A DNA stretch of 64,000 bases, taken from NCBI GenBank assembly GCA_020025205.1, contig JAHHSO010000001.1, positions 1 to 64,000 on the forward strand. Direction: 5' to 3'. This stretch comes from Christensenellaceae bacterium (GTDB lineage Bacteria; Bacillota; Clostridia; Christensenellales; Aristaeellaceae). Shown here in pieces: positions 1 through 8,799 of this stretch. Below the pieces are notes generated by a model. It was not told the origin of the DNA, did not search any database, and saw only the letters and a list, made by a program, of their open reading frames with translations. Position 1 is the stretch's first letter, and each line of letters begins with the position of its first letter. Position numbers and translations under genes: made by a program.

Positions 1-202
1 AAATCACTATGGATTTTCTTATTAAGTGTCCAACTTCATTATGCAATCAACCGAAGAAAATGAAAAATCAAAAGCTTCGATTCATCGTCGTCTGACTTCG
101 CATCATCTTCATTCACGCAGTCATGATCCATCTGTTCTAAAACCTTTTGAAAATTCTTGATGCGGCCCGATCAAACAGAAAGCGCTTTTTTGAAAGTAAA
201 CT

Positions 203-535
203 TTATTTTTGAGTCTTTTCCAGGTGGGAGGACTCCCAGTGAATCAGGAGTGTGAGGGAGACGCGCAGCACGATGATGCAGCCGACAATGAGGATATCGT
301 GGAATTCGTGAGCGATGATGGTGCGCAGGATTTCGCCGCCAAGCATGAATTCGAGCGCCAGAGCCATGGATTCAGCCAGATCCAAACGGATGTTGATATT
401 GCGGCCGGTGAAGTAGCCGACGAAGTCGCGAATGGCCCCGACGCAGATGATGACAATGCCCATGATCTCCAGCAGGCAGATCAACACGGTCACGGCGGTG
501 ATAAAAATGTTTTGGGCGTGAGCTAAGATAGGCAT
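203..535 (-). CDS. DUF1622 family membrane protein
   Basis: A 110-residue integral membrane protein. One hydrophobic helix spans about residues 9-33, and a second hydrophobic stretch runs from about 74 to 97. Between them lies the family-typical block LEFMLGGEILRT, and near the C-terminus LRVSLTLLIHWE. These and the length match the DUF1622 family, whose function is unknown. The start is supported by AAGGAGG eight bases before ATG. It stands alone, opposite to the MATE gene. No function is proposed. Confidence 0.85.
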   Translation of the reverse strand: MPILAHAQNIFITAVTVLICLLEIMGIVIICVGAIRDFVGYFTGRNINIRLDLAESMALALEFMLGGEILRTIIAHEFHDILIVGCIIVLRVSLTLLIHWESSHLEKTQK

Positions 536-683
536 GAGAGAAATCCTCCTTGATCATAAGTATTGAATCAGAGATAGTATAGCGCAAACCGGTGTGTTTG
601 TAAAATAGGAAATGCCTGTTTTTGGAAGGAAATATAGAAAACATGTGTAAGATGAAAAGAGAATGAAAATGACGGAAAAAGAA

Positions 684-712
684 TTGACAGGAGCGGATGA
701 ATAAGATACAAT
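684..712 (+). promoter_or_regulatory. Sigma-70-type promoter for the MATE gene
   Basis: TTGACA at 684-689 and TACAAT at 707-712, separated by 17 bases, about 50 bases before the MATE start codon. No operator is evident in the short leader. Confidence 0.6.
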
Positions 713-760
713 CAACTGTTGGCAGATATGAATTGAGGATGAATAGAGAGGAAGAGATAT

Positions 761-2119
761 ATGCAAAACACAATGAAAGAAAATAAGATGGGCGTCATGC
801 CGGTGGGCAGACTGCTGTTTTCCATGAGCCTGCCAATCATGCTTTCCATGCTGATGCAGGCCTTATACAATGTGGTAGACTCCATATTTGTTTCCAGAAT
901 CAATGAATACGCGCTGACGGCTTTGAGCATGGCATTTCCCATTCAGAACCTGATGATTGCGGTATCGGTTGGTCTGGGGGTCGGCTTGAATGCCGTGCTG
1001 TCCCGTGCGCTGGGGGCTAAGGAGAATGAAAACGTGGCGCGGGCGGCAAGAAACGGCATCTTTCTTTTTTTGGTTTCCGGTTTAGTGTTTATGTTCGGCG
1101 GATTGACGATTGTCCGCGTTTTCTTTGAAGCCCAGACGGATATTGAAGAAATCATTCAATACGGCGTGCAGTATACGTCGATCATCATGCTCGGCGGAAT
1201 GGGTGTATTTTTACAGATTCTGTTTGAACGTCTGCTGCAGAGCACCGGGAGAACGCTGCTGACCATGATCAGCCAGAGCATGGGTGCCGTTATCAATATC
1301 ATCCTCGACCCGATTCTGATTTTCGGCTGGTTTGGATTGCCAGCGTTTGGGGTTGTGGGCGCGGCACTGGCCACGGTGATCGGGCAGTGGGCGGCAGCGG
1401 CGATTGGCCTTTTAATGAATGTTTTCAAAAATCCGGAAATTTCCATCAGCATGAAGGGGTTCAGGCCGCATAAAGAGACGATTTGGAACATTCTGTCCAT
1501 CGGTGTTCCGACAATTGTGATGCAGTCCATTGGTTCGGTGATGACGTTCCTGATGAACAAGATTCTCATTGCTTTTTCGTCCACGGCAGTGGCGGTTTTT
1601 GGCGTGTACTTCAGGCTTCAGAGTTTCGTATTTATGCCGGTGTTCGGCCTGAACAACGGCACGGTGCCGATTGTTGCCTATAACTATGGCGCACGCAATG
1701 CTGAACGCATGAAAAAGACCATTTTATATGCTGAAGTGACGGCGATCACCGTTATGACGGTGGGCATGATTGTGTTTCAGGCGTTTCCCGACAAGATGCT
1801 GGCGATGTTTGATGCATCGGAAGAAATGGTGAGGCTGGGCGTTCCGGCGCTTCGAATCATTTCTCTGGGTTTTCCGCTGGCGGGCTTCGGCATTGGATGC
1901 AGCGCAGTTTTTCAGGCGCTTGGAAACGGGTTGTATTCCATGTATGTTTCGATCATCCGTCAGCTGGCGGTGCTTTTGCCGTGCGCCTATTTGCTGGGCA
2001 GGCTGACCGGCAGTGTCACGATGGTTTGGTGGGCATTTGTCATTTCGGAGCTGGTTTCTGTAGCGGCAAGCGCCTGGTTTTTTGTACGCGTCAATAAAAA
2101 AATCATCAGCAAGATTTAA
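761..2119 (+). CDS. MATE family efflux transporter
   Basis: A 452-residue polytopic protein with about twelve hydrophobic segments and two homologous MatE halves (about residues 15-175 and 240-400). The first half carries the typical ALYNVVDSIFVSRI and SVGLGVGLNAVLSRALGA stretches. MATE proteins expel cationic drugs or metabolites across the cytoplasmic membrane in exchange for Na+ or H+. Length fits the family (about 450). ATG follows a GAGAGGA site. It is monocistronic with its own promoter. The substrate cannot be read from sequence; the MepA/DinF-like branch of the family is the nearest comparison. Confidence 0.92.
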   Translation: MQNTMKENKMGVMPVGRLLFSMSLPIMLSMLMQALYNVVDSIFVSRINEYALTALSMAFPIQNLMIAVSVGLGVGLNAVLSRALGAKENENVARAARNGIFLFLVSGLVFMFGGLTIVRVFFEAQTDIEEIIQYGVQYTSIIMLGGMGVFLQILFERLLQSTGRTLLTMISQSMGAVINIILDPILIFGWFGLPAFGVVGAALATVIGQWAAAAIGLLMNVFKNPEISISMKGFRPHKETIWNILSIGVPTIVMQSIGSVMTFLMNKILIAFSSTAVAVFGVYFRLQSFVFMPVFGLNNGTVPIVAYNYGARNAERMKKTILYAEVTAITVMTVGMIVFQAFPDKMLAMFDASEEMVRLGVPALRIISLGFPLAGFGIGCSAVFQALGNGLYSMYVSIIRQLAVLLPCAYLLGRLTGSVTMVWWAFVISELVSVAASAWFFVRVNKKIISKI

Positions 2120-2538
2120 GATGACGTCGCATCATAAAAAGAAGATCGTCCAAGAGAAAGACGAATCAATCGGTTCAGAAATGAATGTACGAGGGCATGC
2201 GCCAAGGAAAATTCTGAAAAATAGCATTTTCCCCGCCTATTCAAGGGGACAGGCAATTCTGCGATTTGAAGCAGAGGCATGATTCCCGGCTTATACAGGC
2301 GGACTGATCCGATACAGGGAATTGAAGCGATGAAAAAGGGCAGTATCCAGGGCGTGGATGCTGCTCTTTTTTTGATTTCTTCCTGATGTGCACAATGGCG
2401 AATTTGCAAGAGGTTGGCATTCTTTTAAGCAGGAATGGACGGAAAGGCTGAAGCGTCAACTGCACGGCCACAGGAGAGCGTTTTAATATCTTGAGGCTTT
2501 GTTTTTTACTGTGCCTTCTCATAATCAGAGAGTGATGC
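2120..2538. other. Intergenic stretch without a recognisable gene
   Basis: This 419-base gap between the MATE and TetR genes holds a terminator-like hairpin at 2338-2373. Short reading frames on both strands lack ribosome sites and family-like sequence. I see nothing else in it. Confidence 0.5.
2338..2373 (+). terminator. Rho-independent terminator
   Basis: A 12-base stem (2338-2349 with 2355-2366, GGGCAGTATCCA against TGGATGCTGCTC, with wobble pairs) is followed by seven T. It lies about 220 bases after the MATE stop codon. Confidence 0.6.
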
Positions 2539-3126
2539 TTATTTCTGCTTTTTCAGGGGTGTAATGCCAATCGGTGCAATCACTGCTAAGAAATATCTGT
2601 CCAGCTCTTCCGGTGTTTGCTGCATGTTCCCTTTGATCCACCAGTTAACCATTTCAACAAAACTGCCTGTAATATGATTGATTAGAAAATCCTGCGGAAT
2701 GTCCATGCTGGGATCTGTTTTCTGGATGACAAACTGACTTTGAAGCAGTTCGTTCATGCTGTCTTTAAAATATTGCAAAAAGAGATCGCGGCTTTTGCAG
2801 GACAGCAGCTGAAGAATATTATTATCATTCTTTTGCAGGTGCTGCAGCAAATGGCAAAAAACCGATTCGGGAGCACTTTGATGAGAATATGAGCCATATA
2901 AAGAGGATGAATCCATTGTGCTTGTGATAATATGGCCAAAAAGTTCCTGACACACGGACTTCAAAAGGTCATCTTTTGTTTCAAAATGGGCGTAATATGT
3001 AGTGCGGCCTACATTGGCCAGATCAATGATATTTTGAACCGTTATATTGTTGTAGCTTTTTTCTGCCAGCAGCGCTGTAAAAGCGTTATAAATTGCTTTT
3101 CTCGTTTTCTGTTGTCTGCGATCCAT
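2539..3126 (-). CDS. TetR/AcrR family transcriptional regulator
   Basis: A 195-residue repressor-type protein. The N-terminal TetR helix-turn-helix covers about residues 8-55, with the diagnostic VGRTTYYAHFETKDDLL. The C-terminal part is all-helical and likely binds ligand and dimerises. The start at 3126 is chosen because AAGGAG lies seven to eight bases upstream; a longer frame reaches 3168 without a good site. It is divergent from the EamA transporter at 3313, the usual layout of a TetR repressor and its target exporter, so it probably controls that gene and itself. The ligand is unknown. Confidence 0.9.
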   Translation of the reverse strand: MDRRQQKTRKAIYNAFTALLAEKSYNNITVQNIIDLANVGRTTYYAHFETKDDLLKSVCQELFGHIITSTMDSSSLYGSYSHQSAPESVFCHLLQHLQKNDNNILQLLSCKSRDLFLQYFKDSMNELLQSQFVIQKTDPSMDIPQDFLINHITGSFVEMVNWWIKGNMQQTPEELDRYFLAVIAPIGITPLKKQK

Positions 3127-3243
3127 AAGCCTTCTCCTTTTTTGAACAGATGATGAAAATTGTTTCATAACGAACAGACTTGAGAGATTATCCGTTGAAT
3201 TGCTTCGGTTTCCTGTCTAAAATAATAGTGAACAATGTGTTTG

Positions 3244-3261
3244 CTATCGTACTGATAGTAC
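3244..3261. promoter_or_regulatory. Candidate TetR operator
   Basis: A hyphenated palindrome, GTACT-GAT-AGTAC (3249-3261), overlaps CTATC-N5-GATAG (3244-3258). It sits in the divergent intergenic region between the TetR regulator and the EamA transporter, 52 bases before the transporter start. Position and symmetry fit a TetR operator; no second copy was seen. Confidence 0.35.
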
Positions 3262-3312
3262 TGAAAATAGAAAGAGATGTCAAGTTGATTGATGATGACA
3301 GGAGGACAAAAA

Positions 3313-4182
3313 GTGAAAACGAAAGAAAAGACGGCCATCTTCATGGCCATATTGGCGGCGGCGTTATATTCTCTGAATTCGCCGGTTTCAAAGCTGCTTC
3401 TTGCGAAAGTTTCGTCTTCGATCATGGCAGGATTGCTTTATCTTGGAGCAGGAATAGGACTTGTCATGGTCAAATTCGTTCAAAAACAAATGCATGCTGT
3501 TACGAACGAGAAGCCGCTTTCAAGGAAAGATGCCCCTTATACAGCGGCTATGGTCATTCTGGATATCGCGGCGCCGATTTGCCTGATGGCTGGATTGACG
3601 ATGACCAGCGCTGAAAATGCTGCACTGCTTAACAATTTTGAAATTGTCGCGACCTCTGTAATTGCTTTTATCATTTTTAAAGAAAAAATCTCCAAGCGGC
3701 TGTGGACAGCGATTTCGCTGATAACGCTGGCCAGCATCATTCTGACGGTAAAAGATGCAAGCAGTTTTAAATTCTCTTTCGGTTCACTTTTTATACTTCT
3801 TGCATGTATTTGCTGGGGATTTGAAAATAACTGCACCCGCAAAATTTCGGATAAAGATCCGCTGGAGATTGTCATCATTAAAGGGTTTGGTTCTGGGCTT
3901 GGCGCTGTGCTGATTGCCTTTGCTTCTGGAGAACATCTGCCGGAAATCAGATATATTTTCTGCGCGATGCTGTTAGGCTTTGTTGCGTATGGACTGAGTA
4001 TTTTCTTTTATATTTACGCTCAGCGCACGCTGGGTGCAGCAAAGACAAGCGCATATTATGCGGTGGCGCCATTTATAGGGGTTGCACTGTCTTTGATAAT
4101 CTTTCGGGAAATTCCGGCAGTATCGTTTTGGATTGCACTATGTATCATGGTGTTCGGAACCTATCTTGCTTCTACAGAATAA
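3313..4182 (+). CDS. EamA/DMT superfamily transporter
   Basis: A 289-residue membrane protein with about ten hydrophobic helices in two EamA repeats (about residues 6-140 and 150-288). Repeat hallmarks include the N-terminal AALYSLNSPVSKLL and, at the repeat end, MTSAENAALLNNFEIVATSVIAFIIFKEKI (given here only as a landmark around residues 100-130). DMT transporters usually export metabolites or amino acids. GTG at 3313 is preferred because AGGAGGA lies seven bases upstream; an ATG at 3289 would put that site inside the gene. It is divergent from the TetR gene. Substrate unknown. Confidence 0.88.
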   Translation: MKTKEKTAIFMAILAAALYSLNSPVSKLLLAKVSSSIMAGLLYLGAGIGLVMVKFVQKQMHAVTNEKPLSRKDAPYTAAMVILDIAAPICLMAGLTMTSAENAALLNNFEIVATSVIAFIIFKEKISKRLWTAISLITLASIILTVKDASSFKFSFGSLFILLACICWGFENNCTRKISDKDPLEIVIIKGFGSGLGAVLIAFASGEHLPEIRYIFCAMLLGFVAYGLSIFFYIYAQRTLGAAKTSAYYAVAPFIGVALSLIIFREIPAVSFWIALCIMVFGTYLASTE

Positions 4183-4374
4183 ATTGAATGGATCAAGCTG
4201 TTTATTTTCTGTGGTCAATTGCGTGATGAAACCAGATATTTGATAAAAAATACATGCACAGCGTATGGGAAATTTGGATTTTTGTTTTAAAGATGCATTG
4301 CTGTAAAGTGGAAGATGATGATACAATGTGAAAAAAAGATCATTTCACAATGACGTTGGCATGGAGGATAAAGA

Positions 4375-5172
4375 ATGAAGTACAAAATCCATGAGGCGGC
4401 TAAAATGATGGGCGTCAGCCCGCAGACGCTTCGGTTTTATGAACAATATGGCATACAGATCAATGAACGCGTTGGAGATGGAAAGTACAGACAGTATTCT
4501 GAGGCGAACATGGATATGCTCATGAGTTTGCGAAAGTGCAGAAACTGCGGTTTTTCGGTTGCTCAGGCATCGCAGGTGCTTCGGGAAACGGACGATGCAC
4601 GGCTATGCGGCATGCTCAAGGAGCGCGCCAAGGACATGCAGCATCAGGCAGAACTGATGACTCGCATGGCACGGGCGATTTCTGCAACAGCGGAACTGAT
4701 GAGCAGCGTGGAAAGCCGTCTGGATTGTTTTGAAGAGCGTATGCGCCCGGCATTTTGCATCAAAACCATTCTTAGAGGGCGGGAAGGTTCCATAGGACAA
4801 AAGGAAATGCAAGAGGTCGCAGTGTGGGCAGACTGGCTGCCGATTGCAGTGTGGTTTGCCCGATGCGAACAAGATGACTTACTTGAAGGAACGAAGATGG
4901 AACGGGGGTTCATGCTCGACCAAGACAGCGCGGAATTTCTGGGGGTGAACCAGCACGGAGGAGAATGCGTTCGGGAAAGAGCCTGCTTGTATGCAGTCAT
5001 GCGCTGGAATCCGGCGGAAGGCGGCGTGCTTGCCTGCATGCGCAGAGGCGTAGAGCAGGTAGAAAAGCGAGGACTGCGGCTGACAGGGCGGCCAATGGTG
5101 AAAACAATTTGGAATATCGACACGTGGCAGATGCCGGAGAGCTATGGAGAATTTTATTTTCCGATTGACTAA
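4375..5172 (+). CDS. MerR family regulator with effector-binding C-terminal domain
   Basis: A 265-residue regulator. Residues 2-70 form a MerR winged helix-turn-helix (MGVSPQTLRFYEQYG, then GKYRQYSEANMDML). A helical linker follows at about 75-125. Residues 125-265 resemble the GyrI/BmrR-like small-molecule domain, ending in YGEFYFPID. MerR activators twist promoters with overlong spacers. Such a promoter lies 23 bases after this stop codon, ahead of the flavoprotein gene, so that gene is the likely target. TGGAGG precedes the ATG. The ligand is unknown; there is no cysteine pattern typical of metal-sensing MerR proteins. Confidence 0.9.
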   Translation: MKYKIHEAAKMMGVSPQTLRFYEQYGIQINERVGDGKYRQYSEANMDMLMSLRKCRNCGFSVAQASQVLRETDDARLCGMLKERAKDMQHQAELMTRMARAISATAELMSSVESRLDCFEERMRPAFCIKTILRGREGSIGQKEMQEVAVWADWLPIAVWFARCEQDDLLEGTKMERGFMLDQDSAEFLGVNQHGGECVRERACLYAVMRWNPAEGGVLACMRRGVEQVEKRGLRLTGRPMVKTIWNIDTWQMPESYGEFYFPID

Positions 5173-5194
5173 GATAAAATTTAAACGATTTCTA

Positions 5195-5225
5195 TTGACT
5201 CTCATATACCTGTATACTTTATAAT
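5195..5225 (+). promoter_or_regulatory. MerR-type promoter with 19-base spacer
   Basis: TTGACT (5195-5200) and TATAAT (5220-5225) are separated by 19 bases, longer than the usual 17. The spacer contains the inverted repeat TATAC-CT-GTATA (5205-5216). An overlong spacer with a dyad between the two boxes is the hallmark of MerR-controlled promoters. It lies between a MerR gene and the flavoprotein gene. Confidence 0.65.
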
Positions 5226-5272
5226 GGGCATATCAAGCTTAAAAGCACTTGAAAACAGAAAGGAATGACATT

Positions 5273-7069
5273 ATGAAGACAAAGTTGAGCATGATGCTGG
5301 CTTTGCTTCTCACGCTTTGCTTGAGCGTGGGGGCGCAGGCTGAAACCTATACGGCAACAGCCGATGGCTTTGGCGGCGATGTGACGGTGACGCTGAACAT
5401 TGAGGATGGCAAGCTCACTGAAGTGAAGGCCGAAGGGCCCAATGAGACGCAGGGTGTGGGCAGCATGGCGCTGGAGCAGATGCCAGGGGACATGGTTGCA
5501 CATAACAGCGTCAGCGTGGATACGGTCGCCAGCGCAACGATTACCAGCACGGCTGTGCTTACGGCGGCACAGGAGGCGCTCAAGCTTTCCGGCGTGACGC
5601 TTGAACCTGTTGAAGTGGCAGAAGAAAAAAAGGTCGTTGAACCGGCTTTTGAGAACCCGGATGTCATTGTCGTTGGTGCAGGCTTCTCCGGCATGAATGC
5701 GGCGCTTGAAGCGGCGACAAATGGAGCTAAGGTGTATCTGATTGATAAGAACAGCGACATGGGCGGATCTATCCGTTTTGCCGGCGGCACCACTTCTGCA
5801 GCAGGCGCTCAGATGCAGATTGATGCGGGCGTGGAAGATTCTCCGGAGAACTTCCAGCAGGACATTATGCGAATGGGCGGCGGCACCAACATTCCGGAGC
5901 TGACCCAAAAGCATACCGAGAATGCTGCGGCAGCCATCGACTGGCTGGACAGCCTGGGCGCTGACTTCGGGGATCGTCAGCCGAAGATGTCTGCGTCTTA
6001 CGATGCGTTCAATGTGCCGCGTGAGTATCGCGTCACGGGCGGCGGCAAGGCCATGGCGGAGCTTGTGAAGCCGCTGATTGAAGAGCAGGTTAAAACGGGC
6101 AGCATTGCCCTCATGCTCAACACCGAAGTGGCGGATATTGTCGTAGAGGACGGCGCCGTGAAGGGTGTCGTGCTGGTGGATGGGCGAGAGTTCCGCGCGG
6201 ATGCCACCATTCTGGCTACCGGCGGCTATGGTCATAATGAGGAACTCCTGCATCGCTACAACTATGAGAATGTGCTCACCATGTCCCCTGCTTTTGTGAC
6301 CGGCGACGGCTACAAATTTGCAGAAAAAGCGGGAGCGGCTTTCAGCAATATGGATTATCTGCCGGCTTATCCGGGCGGTGTTCCGGTAGACGGATTTGAC
6401 GTGTCCTGCAAGGCAGCCGTGCAGGATTATCCGGGCGTAATTTGGGTAGACAACAATGGAAAGCGCATGGTCAAGGAAATGGGCAGCTTGGACAGCGAGC
6501 GCAAGACGGCTTATGCCAATGCACCGCAGAACCTCGTGTACATGATCCTTACCGAAGAGATGAAGAACACGCAGGAACCGCTTTTGAGCGTTGGCGGCGG
6601 TTTCTCCGGCAAGCCGGACGAAGGATGGGCATATTTTGATGAACTGCTGGCCGCTGGCAACTGCGTATACAAGGCAGATACACTGGAAGAGCTGGCTCAG
6701 CAGGTCGGCATGGATGCAGAAGGCCTGAAGGCAACGGTTGAAGCATACAACGGGTATGTGGATGCTGGCGAAGACAAGGACTTTGGGCGCGCACCTGAAA
6801 CCATGGTCAAGCTGGAAAAAGGCCCGTTCTATGCGGTGAAGACCTGCCCGTATGTCATGCTGACCAAGGGCGGCCCATTGATGAATGCGGATGCCCAGAC
6901 GCTCAACGAGAATCATGAGCCGATTCCGGGCCTGTATCAGTGCGGCGAGCTGACCGGCGGTGCGAACGTCGGCGGTGGTGCCAACATTGGCGGACTGGCC
7001 AATACGAGCTGTGTGGTTTGGGGTAAGATCGCAGGTGCAAATGCGGCTGCGTATGCGCTGAGCAAGTAA
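5273..7069 (+). CDS. Exported FMN/FAD-binding flavoprotein reductase (fumarate reductase-like)
   Basis: A 598-residue protein. Residues 1-23 are a Sec signal peptide ending AQA. Residues 24-103 form an FMN_bind domain with the flavinylation-like motif DTVASATIT (83-91), where Thr91 would carry FMN through ApbE; the usual Gly of SGATxT is Ser here. From residue 130 there is an FAD_binding_2 domain with GAGFSG (135-140) and a C-terminal GGANIGGLANTSC block. The family reduces C=C bonds of fumarate, urocanate or aryl-acrylates outside the membrane. No cytochrome domain or ApbE gene is present. AGAAAGGAA precedes ATG 5273. Substrate unknown. Confidence 0.88.
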   Translation: MKTKLSMMLALLLTLCLSVGAQAETYTATADGFGGDVTVTLNIEDGKLTEVKAEGPNETQGVGSMALEQMPGDMVAHNSVSVDTVASATITSTAVLTAAQEALKLSGVTLEPVEVAEEKKVVEPAFENPDVIVVGAGFSGMNAALEAATNGAKVYLIDKNSDMGGSIRFAGGTTSAAGAQMQIDAGVEDSPENFQQDIMRMGGGTNIPELTQKHTENAAAAIDWLDSLGADFGDRQPKMSASYDAFNVPREYRVTGGGKAMAELVKPLIEEQVKTGSIALMLNTEVADIVVEDGAVKGVVLVDGREFRADATILATGGYGHNEELLHRYNYENVLTMSPAFVTGDGYKFAEKAGAAFSNMDYLPAYPGGVPVDGFDVSCKAAVQDYPGVIWVDNNGKRMVKEMGSLDSERKTAYANAPQNLVYMILTEEMKNTQEPLLSVGGGFSGKPDEGWAYFDELLAAGNCVYKADTLEELAQQVGMDAEGLKATVEAYNGYVDAGEDKDFGRAPETMVKLEKGPFYAVKTCPYVMLTKGGPLMNADAQTLNENHEPIPGLYQCGELTGGANVGGGANIGGLANTSCVVWGKIAGANAAAYALSK

Positions 7070-7082
7070 ATAAAAAAATTTA

Positions 7083-7119
7083 ATCCCGCGGAAGATTGGA
7101 TGTTCCGCGGGATTTTTTT
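7083..7119 (+). terminator. Rho-independent terminator of the flavoprotein gene
   Basis: A perfect 11-base stem ATCCCGCGGAA/TTCCGCGGGAT (7083-7093 with 7103-7113), nine-base loop, then a T-run. It starts 13 bases after the stop codon. Confidence 0.9.
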
Positions 7120-7161
7120 ATGCTGCATGTTTTCAAGGTGCCGGGATACAGCGCGCTAAAT

Positions 7162-7200
7162 CAAAAAGATGCACAGACGCCCAACAGGGGTCTATGCATC
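7162..7200 (-). terminator. Rho-independent terminator of the minus-strand operon
   Basis: The stem GATGCATAGAC/GTCTGTGCATC (one mismatch; 7190-7200 with 7068+100 to 7178) is followed on the minus strand by TTTTT at 7163-7167. It lies about 35 bases beyond the M18 aminopeptidase stop codon. Confidence 0.75.
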
Positions 7201-7235
7201 TTGGTTTTAAAAATGTACTTGCTGTCGTAAAAGGC

Positions 7236-8537
7236 TCAGCTAAGCGAGAAAAGACCGTCTCCCTTGGTTTGGATGTGAGTGGTATAGAACGAAGTCAGCG
7301 CATGAATCATGAAATCAATATCACGCACACCGGCGGTTTCGTAGCTGGAATGCATGGCCAGCTGTGCAAGGCCGATATCCACGGTGTTCATGGAGACGTG
7401 GGCGTTGGCAATGTTGCCCAGCGTAGATCCGCCCGGAACATCCGAACGATTGGAGAAGTGCTGCACGGGAACACCGGCGCGGGCGCAGATTTCGCTGAAA
7501 ATTGCATCAGACACAGCGTCGGTTGTATACTTCTGGTTGGCGTTGTGTTTGATGACGACTCCGCTGTTCATGAAAGTGCGGTTCTGCTCATCGTATTTTT
7601 CCGGATGATTGGGATGAACGGCGTGTGCGTTATCCGCAGAAACCATGAAGCTGGAGGCAAGCGCTGCGCGGGCAGAAGCGTCATCGCGTCCAAAGGCAGC
7701 AGACACACGGAAGAGAACGTCTTCAAGGAACGTGGAGTCGGCGCCCTGCTTGGAGCCGCTGCCGACTTCCTCGTTGTCAAACATTGCGTAGACGTTGACG
7801 TGCCCCTTCGCTTCGGCAGACAGGAAGGCTTTAAGGGATGTGTAAGCGCACTCCAGGTCATCAATGCGCGGGCAGGAGAAGAATTCGCCCGATGCGCCCC
7901 ATATGCTGCCGGGTGTACGGCAATACAGGAAGAGATCGCTGGAAACGACATCGTCTTCTTTTGCGCCTGCGGCCTGGGCAATATGGGCAGAGAGCGTGCC
8001 GTTGGCGTTTTCATCGCCATAGATGGGCAAAAGATCGACCTGAGGATTGAAGGCATAGCCATTGTTGATGTCGCGGTTGAAGTGAATGGGCATATTGGGG
8101 ATGAGCACGGCATCGCGCCCGAAGTCCACCAGTTTGGTGACAAGCTGCCCATTTTCACGAACAATTGCGCGTCCGGCAATGGACAGCGGTCTGTCCATCC
8201 AGGTGGAAAGAATCATACCGCCATAGCGCTCGACATTCAGACGGACATAGTGACCGGCTGAAGCGCTTTCGGCATGGGGTTTGAGCTTGAATGTGGGGGA
8301 GTCGCTGTGGCTGGAAACGATTTGGAAATGGGAAAAGCCGTCTTCCGGCACCACAAAGGCGATGATGGCAGAACGGTTGCGCGTCACAAAGTAGCGGCCG
8401 CCCGGCACAAGCGGCCAGCACTCATGCTCCATAAGCGGAACAAAGCCGGCTTCCTTCAGTTTTTTAGCCGTTTCATCGGCAGCCTGAAAGGCAGTTGGAG
8501 AAGCAGCAACGAAGGAAAGAAATTCGTTTGCGCTCAT
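7236..8537 (-). CDS. M18 family aminopeptidase
   Basis: A 433-residue cytosolic di-zinc aminopeptidase. Family landmarks in order: SSHSDSPTFKLKP (metal His and Asp region), DNEEVGSGSKQGADS (catalytic and metal Glu), SADNAHAVHPNHPEKYD (metal Asp) and a late His in FMIHALTSFYTTH. Length equals typical M18 enzymes (about 430). M18 enzymes remove N-terminal residues from peptides and form large self-compartmentalised complexes. The start lies four bases beyond the end of the carrier-protein gene, so it is co-transcribed with the dlt-like genes, though it may simply be a housekeeping passenger. Confidence 0.93.
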   Translation of the reverse strand: MSANEFLSFVAASPTAFQAADETAKKLKEAGFVPLMEHECWPLVPGGRYFVTRNRSAIIAFVVPEDGFSHFQIVSSHSDSPTFKLKPHAESASAGHYVRLNVERYGGMILSTWMDRPLSIAGRAIVRENGQLVTKLVDFGRDAVLIPNMPIHFNRDINNGYAFNPQVDLLPIYGDENANGTLSAHIAQAAGAKEDDVVSSDLFLYCRTPGSIWGASGEFFSCPRIDDLECAYTSLKAFLSAEAKGHVNVYAMFDNEEVGSGSKQGADSTFLEDVLFRVSAAFGRDDASARAALASSFMVSADNAHAVHPNHPEKYDEQNRTFMNSGVVIKHNANQKYTTDAVSDAIFSEICARAGVPVQHFSNRSDVPGGSTLGNIANAHVSMNTVDIGLAQLAMHSSYETAGVRDIDFMIHALTSFYTTHIQTKGDGLFSLS

Positions 8538-8540
8538 GGC

Positions 8541-8771
8541 TTATTCCTCAGACAGACGGGCAACCATGGCTTCCATCGCGGAGACGCTGTTGAAGTTGTC
8601 GGGGATGATTTCGGTCGCCGGGATGGACAGGTCGAACTCATCGTTCAGGGCGCCGATCAGCTGGATGATGTCCAGGGAGGACAGCAGGCCGTCGTCGATC
8701 AGGGTCGTGCAGTTTTCGAAGTCCACATCTTCAACGATGCCGCAAAGAATTTCAAGAATAGTCTCTCTCAT
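8541..8771 (-). CDS. Acyl/aminoacyl carrier protein (DltC-like)
   Basis: A 76-residue acidic four-helix carrier protein. The motif DDGLLSSLDIIQLI contains the phosphopantetheine serine, probably Ser32 of SSLD. Length and acidity match DltC and BtrI-type carriers rather than the fatty-acid ACP (no GADSLD motif). AAAGGAG precedes the ATG. Its neighbours are an adenylating ligase and a BtrK-like decarboxylase, so it probably holds an amino acid as a thioester while it is decarboxylated and then handed to the MBOAT protein. The cargo is inferred, not seen. Confidence 0.88.
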   Translation of the reverse strand: MRETILEILCGIVEDVDFENCTTLIDDGLLSSLDIIQLIGALNDEFDLSIPATEIIPDNFNSVSAMEAMVARLSEE

Positions 8772-8799
8772 GATAATTTCTCCTTTTATATGTTGAATT

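Noticed and set aside
1-202. Minus-strand coding-like tail near the left edge (ending at 39)
   Set aside because: About 42 codons with no start site or recognisable family; could be a fragment of a gene but nothing supports it.
5219-6916. 565-codon minus-strand frame opposite the flavoprotein gene
   Set aside because: It is an antisense shadow caused by codon bias; His/Arg-rich with no ribosome site or family pattern.
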